64,000 bases of DNA from Dallia pectoralis. Lineage: Eukaryota > Chordata > Actinopteri > Esociformes > Umbridae. Of the stretch, positions 23,545-35,515 are shown piece by piece; positions within the stretch are counted from its first letter, which is position 1, and every line of letters starts with the position of its first letter. The notes beneath the pieces were generated by a model. It ran no database searches and was not told the origin of the DNA. It saw nothing but the letters and a program-made list of their open reading frames with translations. The stretch is taken from NCBI GenBank assembly GCA_029465975.1, contig CM055736.1:7158209-7222208 (forward strand), given 5' to 3'. Both the position numbers and the translations under genes were made by a program.

Positions 23545-26455
23545 TGTGATGTCTACTTTTATTGATGACTTTGCTGAACTACTCTCTGTTATATCTGTTG
23601 ATTACAACTTCTTTATTGTAACAGGGGACTTTAACATCCACAGATAATGATACTGACAATAATGCCAAATAACTTTTTGCTCTACTTGACACCTTTGACC
23701 TCACTCAACATGTGAAAGAGCGTACTCACACCCGAGGTCACACTCTAGATCTGGTTATTTCTAGAGGTCTCGCTCTTTCCCCTGTCATGGTTAAAGACTA
23801 GGCCCTGTCTGATCATTTCTGTGTATTTTTTGAGGCATTGATTACCCCAGATGTTCAAGTAAACTCAGTTTCTGTTAAAAAAAGGTACATTAATGAGAGA
23901 ACCAATGCTCAATTTATGGAGGCTATAGCTGCTTCACCAGCAATAAGTGCAGAGTCAGTTGACGAACTCCTGGATAAGTTTAATGAAAAAATATTGAATG
24001 TCATGAATCGTGTCGCACCGGTAAGGGTAAAGAGAACTCAAAGAAAACAGAAACCTTCATGGAAAAGCACTATAATGGTTAACACCCTTAAAAGAGAATG
24101 TAGAAAATCTGAACGTAAGTGGAGAAAAACTAAGCTTCAAATCCACTATGACATCTATAAACAAAACCTTGGTAAATTCAGCTTTGAGTTACGCAGGGCC
24201 AGACAGCAACATTTATCAGGAATGATCAACAAGAACATCAACAATACCCGCACTCTGTTTGCCATGGTCGACAAACTCACCAACCCCCCAAATCAGATAG
24301 CACCTGAACTTTTGTCTAGTGAAAAATGTAATGAATTTGCTAGTTTCTTCAGTGAAAAAATCCAAAGTATTAGGCAGACCATCAAAACTACAAAGTCAAA
24401 CAATGACCCTGTATTGCCAATACAACCACCAAGAAATAACTTGTCCCTTATGTCACAATTTGATAGAATTGACCCAAAACCCCTGGAAGAAACAGTTGGA
24501 CGTCTTAAAGCTTCCACATGTTGTCTTGACACAGTACTTTTTAAGACTTTTAAAAAATTTTTTTAACTCCATAACAATAGATCTGCAGCAAATAGTTAAT
24601 AGCTATTTACAATTAGGGATTTTCCCAACGTCACTAAAAACAGCTGCCATTAAACCGCTATTAAAAAAGAGAACACTGGATGCAACTATTTTGAACAACT
24701 ATAGACCAGTCTCAAATCTACCTTTATAGCCAACATTATTGAGAAGGTGGTCTTCAATCAACTCAGCAAATTTCTGAACTCAAACGGTCTTTTAGACGAA
24801 TTCCAATCAGGCTTCCGACCTCACCATAGTACTGAAACGGCTCTGATAAAAGTTTTAAATGATATACGACTGAACACTGACTCGGGTAAAATTACAGTTT
24901 TGGTTCTATTAGATCTCAGTGCTGCATTTGACACAGTAGATCATATAACACTTCTGGACAGGCTGGAAAATTGGGTAGGACTCTCCGGGACAGTCCTTAA
25001 TTGGTTCAGGTCTTATTTAGATGGGCGGAGTTACTTTGTCACCATAGGCAATCATGAATCTAATAAGGTGGCTATGACATGTGGAATTCCCCAGGGATCA
25101 ATTCTCAGACCACTTCTGTTCAATCTTTATATGCTACCTCTGGGCAAAGTTTTACAGAACAACAACATTAACTACCATAGTTATGCAGTTGATACTCAAA
25201 TATATATGGCTCTCGAACCATCTGATTGCAGCTCTATTGACTCACTGTATCAATGTATAGAGCACATCAATGAATGGATGAACCAAAATTGTCTACAATT
25301 AAACCAAAATAAAACAGAGATTATATTAGGAAAGAACTTGATTCTCGAGCCTTAAAAACCAGGGACCAAGTGCGTAATCTAGGTGTAATGATAGACTCAG
25401 ATCTTACGTTCACCAGTCATATCAAAACGGTCACCAAAACAGCGTTCTATCATCTTAAAAATATAGCCAGAATCAAGGATCTGGTGTCGAAAAAAGACCA
25501 AGAGAAGCTTATCTATGCATTTATCTCCAGTAGGGTTGACTACTGTAATGGGCTCTTAACTGGACTTCCCAAAAAGACTGTAAAACAGCTGCAGCTCATT
25601 CAGAATGCTGCTGCTAGAATGTTAACAAAAACTAAGAGAACAGAACACATCATGCCGGTTCTTAAATCTTTGCACTGGCTTCCAGTTAGTTACAGAATAG
25701 ATTTTAAAGTTTTGCTAGTAGTCTATAAATCTCTGAACGGACTGGGCCCTGAATACATTTCTGATATGTTTGAGGATTATAAACGAAGCAGGGCACTCAG
25801 ATCACTGAACTCAGGACAGCTAGTGGAGCCCAGAGTCAAAACTAAACATGGTGAAGCTGCATTCAGCAGTTACGCTGCATGCAACTGAAATAAATTACCA
25901 GATCTTAGACGTGCCCAAAATGTATGAATTTTTAAAGCCAGGCTAAAAACATTTCTCTTTTTGCAAGAATATGACTGAGCGCTTAAACTTTATCACACTG
26001 TTAAGTCTATTTTAATTATCTTTATATGCTTTTATTTGTTTTTATTCTGATGCATGGCATAAATGAAAACCTGTAATGTATCAAAGAAATTAGCTAAGAA
26101 TATTTCCAGGGAATTTTTTGCACAGATTCTGAAGACCTGGAAAAAGAAATTTCTCAAAGTCCTGGAGGTTTAGAGAACTTCCAGGCCAGGTTCTGAAGAC
26201 CTGAAAAGGTTCTAAAAGCTAATTTTGTAGATGGCTCTGCCCAGCGTTCTCCCACAGGGGAGCCCTAGGTTGCATATGCCGTCACTTCAGCATTACAGAT
26301 TGTTATAAAATGCACATATTTTATTTATTTATTTTGTTTTTATTTATTTTTCTGATAAAAGCATGTATTTTATCATTTTATTATTTTCCTCTGTAAAGCA
26401 CATTGAATTGCTTTAATGTATGAATTGTGCTATATAAATAAACTTGCTTGCTTGC
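23545..26455 (+). mobile_element. L2-type LINE, 5'-truncated and dead
   Basis: It begins inside the apurinic endonuclease (VTGDFNIH at about 23620; SDHFCVFFEAL at about 23810) and continues through the reverse transcriptase: NYRPVSNLP at 24700-24730, LDEFQSGFRPHHSTETAL at 24795, LDLSAAFDTVDH at 24910, GIPQGSILRPLLFNLY at 25090. The catalytic YADD box reads SYAVDTQ at about 25180, so an Asp is lost. Frame breaks occur near 23760, 24540, 24730 and 25350. The C-terminus (LHWLPVSYRIDFK, LNGLGPEYI) ends at 25888. The 3' tail (GTAAAGCACATTGAATTGC, CTATATAAATAAA) closes in CTTG repeats at 26445. It cannot retrotranspose. Confidence 0.9.
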
Positions 26456-27269
26456 TTACTTTTTAATGTTGCTACCCAACACAACCACTAGATGTAGCTG
26501 TAGGCCATATAAGGCCTCAAAAGTTGATGGTTTTTAAACAATTGGTCCGGACAATATGATTTGACCTACTGCAGGAACACGTAAACAAGTTATAGTCTGT
26601 TGGGCGTGAAGATCGGAAAATTACATAGTTAAATTAGAGTTAGCCGATTAGCACATAACAATATGTGGGGCTTATGTAGACAAGTCTTTTCCAATAACTG
26701 AATTTCCCATAGGAGAACTGGAATCAAATTGTAGGGACATCTCAAAAATAAAAAGAACAGTAAGAATTTTGAGTGTAATTGAAAATATACTAAAAAATAA
26801 ATTGTATTATTCTTATGATTAACCAACCACCACACATATTTCTTAGTTTCTTGCTGGGTAAATTGTGTCAAATCCGTTTTTACTTCTTGCACAAAAATCT
26901 AAATGTAACATAGAAAACATGTACACCCCTCCCCCACTATCTAAAAAGAACATTAAACAATGTTTAAGAACATTAAACAAATATATATATATATATATAT
27001 ATGAATGATTCTGCTCTTATCAGTGGGTGTGCTAATCCGAAACCACTGCAAACTTCCAACAGGGTGTAGTTACACAGAGACACTCAAGGACTGGAATGAC
27101 CAGGCCCTGTCAGACACTTGGGTTTTAATGGAATCAAGAGCACCCAGAATCACTTTGACATATGAAACCAAAAACAAAAGCTCTTCATGAGCATTCAGAT
27201 GTACTTTGTAAGAAATAAGATAACATAATGTCCTGCAATAAAGAACATAGCCAAAAGAATGCGAGAGTG
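26456..27269. other. No gene recognised; (AT)n at 26978-27001
   Basis: AT-rich sequence following the LINE tail. A pure AT dinucleotide run occupies 26978-27001. The small frame at 27005-27190 may belong to the Tc1-like debris that follows. Confidence 0.4.
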
Positions 27270-27560
27270 TCATCGAGACATGAGGGTAAATATATTTTAC
27301 TGGCTCAGCTAGAGACCAGACCTAAAAATAGCTGTGTAGCTACATTCCGCATCCTACCTTACAAAACTTAAGAGTGTCAGCAGAGAACAATTGGAGAAAC
27401 TCAAATACAGGTTTTCCAAGGTTGTATCGTCATACCCAATACTGGAATTGCACTGGAAGATGCTTTAAAGAAGTGAACTTACTGAATCCACTGCATTGTG
27501 AAAGTTTTTCAAATGACGCTACAAGATAATAAATTGCAATTATTTTTTCATCACAAAATC
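27270..27560 (+). mobile_element. Tc1-like transposon 3' fragment
   Basis: The stretch GACCTAAAAATAGCTGTGTAG at 27319 onward, followed by CAGAGAACAATTGGAGAAACT and AAATACAGGTTTTCCAAGGT, corresponds to the C-terminal coding part of a common fish Tc1-like transposase (family sense: DLKIAVQRR ... EEWEKLPKYRCAKL). It is heavily mutated, and no terminus is clear. Confidence 0.55.
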
Positions 27561-27589
27561 TACAAAAATGTGTGATATATATGTGTAAA

Positions 27590-28960
27590 AAACAAGTGCA
27601 TCCCTGTCTTCAGTAGCTGGTGCTGCCCCCCTTTGCCTGAAATAACTTAGTTGCCATTTCTTGTAGCTGTCCAGCAGTCTGTAAACATTTTGCCCACTGT
27701 ACATGTTTTATGCCTCAACTGTGTCATGTTCCAGATCTTTCTTGCATACCAGGCCTGCTTCAAGTCCCCCCACAACAGTTTGGTAGAATTTAGATCCTGG
27801 CTTTTACCATTTTGGAACCTCATATTTCTTATATTTAAACCCACATGGTTTAAACAAAACCAAGTATTTTGTTTTGGCCATAACTGACTACTTTAGGAAT
27901 TTGCTTTGTATTATTTGATTAATTTGAGTTAAAGCATACAATATTTCATCAGTTATGCTAGGCTTGTCTGTTTAGCCTCACCCACCATTGTAATCTACTA
28001 CTTAAACCTGACAACTGCTCAGTCGAAACTCGGGAGCGAATGAGACTGACATTATTCTCACACAAAGGTAGTAGCTTACCGGCAACCAGAAGTCTTAATA
28101 CACAGAAATATTTTCCAACAAAGACCATGTATCACAGTTCCTAGTGGGCTAGGAGGGTGTTGGTTAGTAGTTTCAGTCACAGCTGGTTTACATTAGGGTT
28201 TAATTCAAATGTCACGGCTAATGGGGATTTGGTGATTATGTGTGTTTAAAAGCATATTTTGGAGATTAATTTATAAAAATGAAGTTAGACAAGAACATTT
28301 GGGGTGGGTAGAAAAGACTGTACCAAATATAAATCAACATATATTAATTCATTAATTACATCATTCTCTCATGGCCCTGCTAAATCTCTTGTTTCCTTTT
28401 TTTCTTAAGGCAATGATTCTGAACTCAATATGCCATGCTGTTCAGTGCCTTGTGTGGGGAAGGTGTTCTGATAAGATGTGCTGTTTTTGGTATTGAGGAC
28501 TGTTGGGTAGATTAACAGGTTGGACCAGATTATCGGTGTTACAAAAGCTAGTAATTCCATTCTTGCATGAGAAAAGTTCCGGTTTGACTCATGGCTCAAG
28601 TGATTTTGAGAATTGATTAGATTACAGACAAGCATTACTCAGCAAGTTGGCCAGTGTCGTGTAAATTCCCTGATGTCACATGATACCATTATTTTTCAAA
28701 AACATGTGTACAAAATGGAAACTTGTATAGCCTTTTGTTGTTTGTTATTTTTCACACACCTTTAAACATTTACCTTTACTACACAATGTACACACAAATC
28801 TGTCAGTTTAGACTGATTTATGAAATAGATCCTTTTAATATAACAATTTCTATGCAGTACTACACCATTCAATTATGAAGAATATTTTCATATGGTCCAT
28901 AGTCCCCATTTTCACACTTGATATTATTTCTCTTGAATCATTATTGTTTATTCTACTGTA
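27590..28960. other. Probable Tc1-like debris (27590-27870), then nothing recognised
   Basis: Positions 27590-27870 look like an antisense, degenerate stretch of a second Tc1-like family (TTGGTAGAATTTAGATCCTGG), without ends. From 27870 to 28960 the sequence is AT-rich and unique, with no supportable exon. Confidence 0.35.
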
Positions 28961-28964
28961 TATT

Positions 28965-29105
28965 GTGCATATATACACAAATGTGAATACACCCATCACA
29001 TTTTTGTAAATATTTCATTATCTCTTCATGTGACAACACTGAAGAAATGACACTTTTCTACAACGTAATGTAATGTCTGGCAACAAAAGTGAGTGGCATG
29101 TAATG
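28965..29105. mobile_element. Tc1/mariner-like terminal fragment
   Basis: It carries GTGAATACACCCATCACA, TTTTTGTAAATATTTCATTA, CATGTGACAACACTGAAGAA and GGCAACAAAAGTGAGTGG, the subterminal sequences of the same Tc1-like family as 19449-19645. Only about 140 bp remain. Confidence 0.6.
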
Positions 29106-29415
29106 CATTTGAAAATGAAAGACTTTGACTAGGCAGAATTAAGCAGACCATATACCTAAATACATATAGTGAAACAAGAAAAGAACTCTAATGGATATTT
29201 ACACGATATATGAATGAGGGTATGTTCAAAATGTACAAATTTTTTCTACATTGGAAAAAATGTCAGTTCGAAGTATATCTGTTGTTTGTATCTGTTGCCA
29301 GCTGTGACAATGGCTTGTCAACGCTGTCACTGACTACTACAACCGAATGTGAATTACGGTTAAATCTTGTGTGGAGATACAGTTGGTATGGTGTTAGACC
29401 TGAATATGATGAAAC

Positions 29416-29803
29416 TGTCACGTCTGGCTCACAGGCAGGTAGCAGGAAGCGGACACAGGCGCAGAGAATTCTATAATAAAGTCTTTATTTACTCAGACTA
29501 ACACCGAAAACACTTCGGGTCTCACGAAAACAACAAACAGACGATCGTAACGATCAGAAACTCCGAACAGGAGAACACAGGAACGTACCTCTGTACGTAC
29601 ATCCAACACGTACAAACAATGATCCCACAATCACCAACAGAATGAGGCAGGGTTAAATACAGGGGCTAAATGCCCAACCAAACACAGGTGCGGAGAAGCC
29701 TCAGGTGCAGTGAATGTCCTTGATTGTCTCTCTGCTGACAGGGGGAAGTGCCAATACTGGCATAGAGAGGGACAGAGGGAGGGATAGACCTCAGGTCCTC
29801 ACA
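29416..29803 (-). repeat. LTR (3' LTR of the minus-strand element)
   Basis: A 388-bp long terminal repeat that looks identical to 32294-32681. It contains an acidic-sense CAATCACC-type box, a TTAAATAC (TATA-like on the minus strand, TATTTAA) and an AAATAAAG polyadenylation signal on the minus strand. Confidence 0.95.
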
Positions 29804-29888
29804 GTACCCCCCCCTCTATGCGCTGCACCTGCAGCGCCAAACATCCCACGGGCAGGGCAGAGAGAACCGGTCTCGGGCAGAAACAGGT

Positions 29889-30045
29889 CTGGAGGTCGAC
29901 TCGGCGGATGCAGGTCGGGAGGTCGCCCCGGCGGATGCAGGTCGGGAGGTCGCCCCGGCGGATGCAGGTCGGGAGGTCGCCCCGGCGGATGCCGGTCGTG
30001 AGATCGACCCGGCGGATGCAGGTCAGGAGGTCGACCCGGGGGAGA
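29889..30045. repeat. 27-bp minisatellite
   Basis: About six units contain GGAGGTCGCCCCGGCGGATG then CAGGTCG, with point variants (GACTCGG, GACCCGG). It is the array nearest the 3' LTR in the LTR element. Confidence 0.9.
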
Positions 30046-30199
30046 CCTGGGCACAGTCTTACGCCTGGGCACAGTCTTAGGCTGGAAACCAGGCTCAGGC
30101 AGGATCATGGGCTCGGGCAGGGTCACGGGCTCAGGGACTGGGGCAGACTCGGGGACTGGGACAGACACAGGCATGACAGTGGAACAGGGCATAGAGGCA

Positions 30200-30345
30200 C
30201 GAACGGGCCCAGAGACACGGACGGGAACAGAAGGAGAGACACGGACGGGAGCAGGACCAGAGACAAGGACGGGACCGGGATGAGAGACAAGGACGGGACC
30301 GGGATGAGAGACAAGGACGGGACCGGGAACGAAGACAAGGACGGG
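30200..30345. repeat. ~24-bp GC-rich minisatellite
   Basis: Degenerate units of GAGACAAGGACGGGACCGGG then ATGA, three near-perfect and several decayed. The array grades into similar ACGGG-rich sequence as far as 30585. Confidence 0.8.
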
Positions 30346-30585
30346 GACGGGTGAAGGGCCGAATGCGGGGGCGGAGCTAAAGGCGGAGGTCGAGCGAGGG
30401 ACGGAGGTCGGAGCATGGACGGGCGGCGACGGGTACAAGGACGGGATCGAAGAGGGGGACTAGGACGGGATCGAAGAGGGGGACTAGGACGGGATCGGGG
30501 ACAGTGAGTGGGACGGGAACGACGACAGTGGAAAGGACGGGATCGGGGACAGTGACAAGGACGGGACCGAGGACAGGTACACTGG

Positions 30586-30735
30586 AGACGGGGACGGGCT
30601 CGGAGACGGGGACGGGCTCGGAGACGGGGACGGGCTCGGAGACGGGGAAGGGCTCGGAGACGGGGAAGGGCTCGGAGACGGGGAAGGGCTCGGAGACGGG
30701 GAAGGGCTCGGAGACGGGGAAGGGCTCGGAAAGGG
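30586..30735. repeat. 18-bp minisatellite
   Basis: Eight units of GACGGGGACGGGCTCGGA or its GGGAAGGGC variant; the two variants are grouped in blocks. Confidence 0.92.
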
Positions 30736-30759
30736 CTCGGGAGAAAAGGGCTCGGAGAC

Positions 30760-31500
30760 GGGGACAGGCTCACAGGGGCGGAGACAGGCTCACAGGGGGC
30801 GGAGACAGGCTCACAGGGGGCGGAGACAGGCTCACAGGGGGCGGAGACAGGCTCACAGGGGGCGGAGACAGGCTCACAGGGGCGGAGACAGGCTCACAGG
30901 GGGCGGAGACAGGCTCACAGGGGGCGGAGACAGGCTCACAGGGGGCGGAGACAGGCTCACAGGGGGCGGAGACAGGCTCACAGGGGGCGGAGACAGGCTC
31001 ACAGGGGGCGGGGACAGGCTCACAGGGGGCGGGGACAGGCTCACAGGGGGCGGGGACAGGCTCACAGGGGGCGGGGACAGGCTCACCGGGGGCGGGGACA
31101 GGCTCACCGGGGCGGGGACAGGCTCACCGGGGGCGGGGACAGGCTCACCGGGGGCGGGGACAGGCTCACCGGGGCGGAGACAGGCTCACCGGGGCGGAGA
31201 CAGGCTCACAGGGGGCGGAGACAGGCTCACAGGGGGCGGAGACAGGCTCACAGGGGCGGAGACAGGCTCACAGGGGGCGGAGACAGGCTCACAGGGGGCG
31301 GAGACAGGCTCACAGGGGGCGGAGACAGGCTCACAGGGGGCGGAGACAGGCTCACAGGGGGCGGAGACAGGCTCACAGGGGGCGGAGACAGGCTCACAGG
31401 GGGCGGAGACAGGCTCACAGGGGGCGGAGACAGGCTCACAGGGGGCGGAGACAGGCTCACAGGGGGCGGAGACAGGCTCACAGGGGCGGAGACAGGCTCA
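30760..31500. repeat. 21-bp minisatellite, about 35 units
   Basis: Unit GGGGGCGGAGACAGGCTCAC plus one base. Variants are clustered: a block with GGGGAC in place of GGAGAC at about 31010-31160, and a block with CACCGG in place of CACAGG at 31080-31195. Some units have lost one G, so the frame changes inside the array. The long open frames across it on both strands are by-products. Confidence 0.95.
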
Positions 31501-31740
31501 GGGTACCGGTCAGGACACCGGTCAGGACACCGGTCAGGACCCCGGTCAGGACACCGGTCAGGACACCGGTCAGGATACCGGTCAGGATACCGGTCAGGCT
31601 CAGGATACCGGTCAGGATACCGGTCAGGATACCGGTCAGGATACCGGGATACAGGGATACCGGTCAGGATACCGGTCAGGCTCAGGATACTGGTCAGGAT
31701 ACCGGTCAGGATACCGGTCAGGATACCGGTCAGGCCCAGG
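31501..31740. repeat. 12-bp minisatellite
   Basis: About nineteen units of GGATACCGGTCA, with early units GGACACCGGTCA and short breaks of CTCA. It directly follows the 21-bp array. Confidence 0.93.
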
Positions 31741-32293
31741 GTCGGCAGGAGACCCAGTTTCGGGAAGGACAGAAAGACCGAACAGGACCTCCAATTCGGC
31801 CTCGGATCTGCGCCCCTCCCCCAAAAAAAAAATTCTGGGAATGTCCAGAAAAGGCAATGGCTCTACCTTTGAGCGGGGGTGGGCAGGTGACGATACGGCA
31901 ACTCGGCAGCCATCTTGGGCTGCGGGGTGTCAACCCTCCAGGGTTGTGGAGTGGCGGCCATCTTGGCCCGCGGGTTGCCAGGAAGAGCTCCGGGAGGTAA
32001 TGCGGTGCTCAGCCGCCGGATGTAGGCATCCCTCCGGATGTACGCATCCCAGCCGAAGGCATCCTCCTCGGACTCTTCCTCCGACTCGTCCTCCCACTCT
32101 TCTTCCGACTCCTCAGACTCCGCTCCGTAATCACCCGGCACCCAGATGGGTGGTGGGGCGGATGATCGCGGAGGAAGCGGGGGTCCTTCCCGTATCGCGC
32201 ACCGGCGCAGATAAGCCGGTGCCTCCGCAGACTGTTCGCATCCCCGCAAACAGCTCTGCTTCCTCTGCTGCGTCCTTCTTGGTGGGATCATAC

Positions 32294-32681
32294 TGTCACG
32301 TCTGGCTCACAGGCAGGTAGCAGGAAGCGGACACAGGCGCAGAGAATTCTATAATAAAGTCTTTATTTACTCAGACTAACACCGAAAACACTTCGGGTCT
32401 CACGAAAACAACAAACAGACGATCGTAACGATCAGAAACTCCGAACAGGAGAACACAGGAACGTACCTCTGTACGTACATCCAACACGTACAAACAATGA
32501 TCCCACAATCACCAACAGAATGAGGCAGGGTTAAATACAGGGGCTAAATGCCCAACCAAACACAGGTGCGGAGAAGCCTCAGGTGCAGTGAATGTCCTTG
32601 ATTGTCTCTCTGCTGACAGGGGGAAGTGCCAATACTGGCATAGAGAGGGACAGAGGGAGGGATAGACCTCAGGTCCTCACA
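32294..32681 (-). repeat. LTR (5' LTR of the minus-strand element)
   Basis: Looks identical base for base to 29416-29803. It is followed on the right by the target duplication GAAAC. Confidence 0.95.
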
Positions 32682-32686
32682 GAAAC

Positions 32687-32970
32687 TATGAGTTGTGCTC
32701 AGACATGACTTGAGCTCTTGGATGAATTTACATCTCAATGGAAAGTTTCACCCATCTGCACTGTAAAATGTGTCTCATTTATCTTGCTATATTTTCTATT
32801 TCATTCAATGATTGTATTTGTAATCTATTATAGTTCATTATCTAATGAATCAAACCCAAGAATATGGTGTTTTATCATATGTGTATTGAAAATAGTATTT
32901 TATTAAAAGAAAAACTTCATAATAACATCTCTGTTCAAAAAGGTAGAAATAGTTGGGACTGGGAGATGTG
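32687..32970. other. Unique AT-rich spacer
   Basis: Separates the LTR element from the 30-bp minisatellite. No gene is recognised. Confidence 0.4.
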
Positions 32971-33864
32971 GCTATCTCTGGCAAGGAAGACATGGATGTG
33001 GCTATCTCTGGCAAGGAAGACATGGATGTGGCTATCTCTGGCAAGGAAGACATGGATGTGGCTATCTCTGGCAAGGAAGACATGGATGTGGCTATCTCTG
33101 GCAAGGAAGACATGGATGTGGCTATCTCTGCCAAGGAAGACAAGAATGTGGCTATCTCTGACAAGGAAGACGTGGATGTGGCTATCTCTGACAAGGAAGA
33201 CATGGATGTGGCTATCTCTGACAAGGAAGACGTGGATGTGGCTATCTCTGACAAGGAAGACATGGATGTGGCTATCTCTGGCAAGGAAGACAAGAATGTG
33301 GCTATCTCTGACAAGGAAGACGTGGATGTGGCTATCTCTGGCAAGGAAGACAAGAATGTGGCTATCTCTGACAAGGAAGACAAGAATGTGGCTATCTCTG
33401 ACAAGGAAGACATGGATGTGGCTATCTCTGGCAAGGAAGACATGGATGTGGCTATCTCTGGCAAGGAAGACATGGATGTGGCTATCTCTGGCAAGGAAGA
33501 CATGGATGTGGCTATCTCTGGCAAGGAAGACATGGATGTGGCTATCTCTGCCAAGGAAGACAAGAATGTGGCTATCTCTGACAAGGAAGACGTGGATGTG
33601 GCTATCTCTGGCAAGGAAGACAAGAATGTGGCTATCTCTGACAAGGAAGACATGGATGTGGCTATCTCTGGCAAGGAAGACATGGATGTGGCTATCTCTG
33701 CCAAGGAAGACAAGAATGTGGCTATCTCTGACAAGGAAGACGTGGATGTGGCTATCTCTGGCAAGGAAGACAAGAATGTGGCTATCTCTGACAAGGAAGA
33801 CGTGGATGTGGCTATCTCTGACAAGGAAGACATGGATGTGGTAATCTCTGGCAAGGAAGACAAG
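32971..33864. repeat. 30-bp minisatellite, about 30 units, all frames open
   Basis: Exact 30-bp periodicity: GCTATCTCTG, then one variable base, CAAGGAAGAC, four variable bases, ATGTG. The variable positions give types G/atgg, C/aaga, A/gtgg, A/atgg and G/aaga. Their order repeats in blocks: four or five G/atgg units, then C/aaga, A/gtgg. As 30 is a multiple of three and the unit lacks stops in several frames, long frames appear on both strands; in one plus frame the decapeptide is DVAISGKEDM. No promoter, splice or homologous protein supports translation. Confidence 0.97.
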
Positions 33865-33894
33865 GCAAGAGATGATTATGGTGATCTGCATTGA

Positions 33895-34873
33895 GGTGCT
33901 TATAAAAGTTGCCTATGTCTTGTAGGAGGAAGTTTTAATATTCTACCCCAATCGGGTAGATGGACAAGTTTGACAGAGCAGATGTTGTGATAGGCTTGGT
34001 AATGAACACCTGTTTATGTTAGGGAAAAACACACACCTAATACTTTTCCTTCTGCATTGAATGACTACGCAGTATATTCAGTCTAAGCAATATTTTTCAG
34101 ATTTGTACCTTAAACAAGACGCAGGCCACAAACACTACCCTAAAAGCACTTGATTCAGTGAATTATTCGTCACAAAGGTTTATCAGCAACCGATAAGTCT
34201 GACTCATTACATCACTATCTAGTCTGTGTTTATTGTGCTTGCACTGTGATTCAACGCTCCAGTCTGAAGCCCCTAAATATATATACATACAATATCTCAA
34301 TCAGCGATTTGAATGTGAACATTTGCCAAACTACGCCTACATTTCATTTTATATTAAAATGTATATTCAGTTAATTAAATAGTATCAAGCCTGGTACTGT
34401 GACTTGATTTGGAACGTCTCCAACCTACACATCGTGCTTAGAAACAAAAGTTCTCGGGGAATCTTTAAAGGGCTTTGTCAACAAATACTTGGGGGATACA
34501 AAGAGGGACAAACAAAAACAATGTGTGTATTTGTGATTCCGTCATCAAACAGTCAGTTCAGGAATGCTGCAGAACCAAGTGTCTTATTACAGCCTGCAGG
34601 TAATGTCGGTCTCTTAGCGGGAGGGGCATGGTAATGACAGGAATTAAATGACTTGTCAGACAGTAAAACTCCACCTGCCACATTCAGTTGTTGCTAATCC
34701 ACTTTAGAAAAAGGATGTGACGTAACAATATGTGGAAGAATTAAATGTTTCTGGATCCTTCCTGAGTGCACTGTATTATGTAACATCACTATGTATGGAG
34801 GACTACAAGCGCAGCGGTCCATGAATCAACCTCTTGAGTTGTTTAATCGTAGAGCTTACAAGAAACATACATG
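33895..34873. other. No gene recognised
   Basis: AT-rich unique sequence after the minisatellite. Short frames only, such as 34404-34634, without domain or splice support. Confidence 0.4.
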
Positions 34874-34881
34874 AACTAGAT

Positions 34882-35264
34882 CAGGCCTGGCCAACCCGAG
34901 GCTCCCGAGCCACATGTGGCTCTTTGTCCGGTTTTATGCGTTTCTTACGTACATATCGAAGTTTGTGTTTTTTTAATGTCTGTTCGCTTCTCCTTGAATT
35001 CAATAAAGGAATTTCCGTCATACATGCATGTGTCACAAACTAGGGGTGTAGTGCAGTCAAAAGCCATTTGCAGAGCCAGTCTATATATGTTTGTGGTGTT
35101 TATTTTAAATACCATTTAAACCCAACACGTAACAAGGAACGAAAATAAAACCAAAAAGAATTAAAAATTAAACTGAATTTTATTTTTGCCCATGTGTATG
35201 ATGTGGCTCTTTGCAGTAACACAGTACAAATGTGGCTCTTAGTCTGAATGATTGGCCACCCCTG
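34882..35264. mobile_element. hAT-type MITE, 383 bp
   Basis: It begins CAGGCCTGGCCAACCC and ends TTGGCCACCCCTG, with perfect 8-bp duplication AACTAGAT at 34874-34881 and 35265-35272. The interior repeats ATGTGGCTCTT near both ends. It has no coding capacity. Confidence 0.9.
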
Positions 35265-35515
35265 AACTAGATAGATTAGATAGAACCAAAGAACAAAGAC
35301 ACCACTTGACATTGACAGACAAGAAACACCAGGGCAGGAGAAACTTAAAGTAACGATGGGACAAATGAGGCACAGGTGATATGACTGAACTAAATGAAAA
35401 TGAAACTAATAAACACAGGAGAGAAACTAGAACATACAGTAACTACAATGTAGAAATGTATCAGCCGGCATCTGACCAACCCTGCGTATACAGTACATAA
35501 TATACAGTAAATGTT

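Larger units (their letters stand above)
29411..32686 (-). mobile_element. Young non-autonomous LTR retroelement with minisatellite interior
   Basis: Two 388-bp direct repeats (29416-29803 and 32294-32681) look identical by eye and are flanked by the 5-bp duplication GAAAC at 29411-29415 and 32682-32686. On the minus strand the LTR runs TGTGAGGACC...CGTGACA, holds an AAATAAAG polyadenylation signal, and is preceded at the 3' end by a polypurine tract (about 29804-29817). These features fix the orientation. The interior is 2490 bp. It has no protease, reverse transcriptase or integrase. Next to the 5' LTR a short Gag-like start (ATGATCCCACCAAGAAGG, from 32291 leftwards) remains, and then tandem arrays of 27, 24, 18, 21 and 12 bp fill it. 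It must have been copied by another element's enzymes. The superfamily (Ty3/gypsy-like) is inferred from LTR size and ends only. Confidence 0.93.

Noticed and set aside
30504..32000. A 498-residue open frame and several overlapping frames on both strands
   Set aside because: They are by-products of 18-, 21- and 12-bp arrays whose unit lengths are multiples of three; frame changes occur inside arrays and no domain is present.
32971..33864. CRISPR-like regular repeats
   Set aside because: The 30-bp units are contiguous with no unique spacers, and the DNA is vertebrate.
32850..33894. Four frames of more than 300 residues over the 30-bp array
   Set aside because: All frames stay open only because the unit is 30 bp without stops. 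No promoter, splice site or known protein supports translation, so the array is annotated as a repeat.
34404..34634. 76-codon plus frame
   Set aside because: No homology recognised and no promoter; expected by chance.
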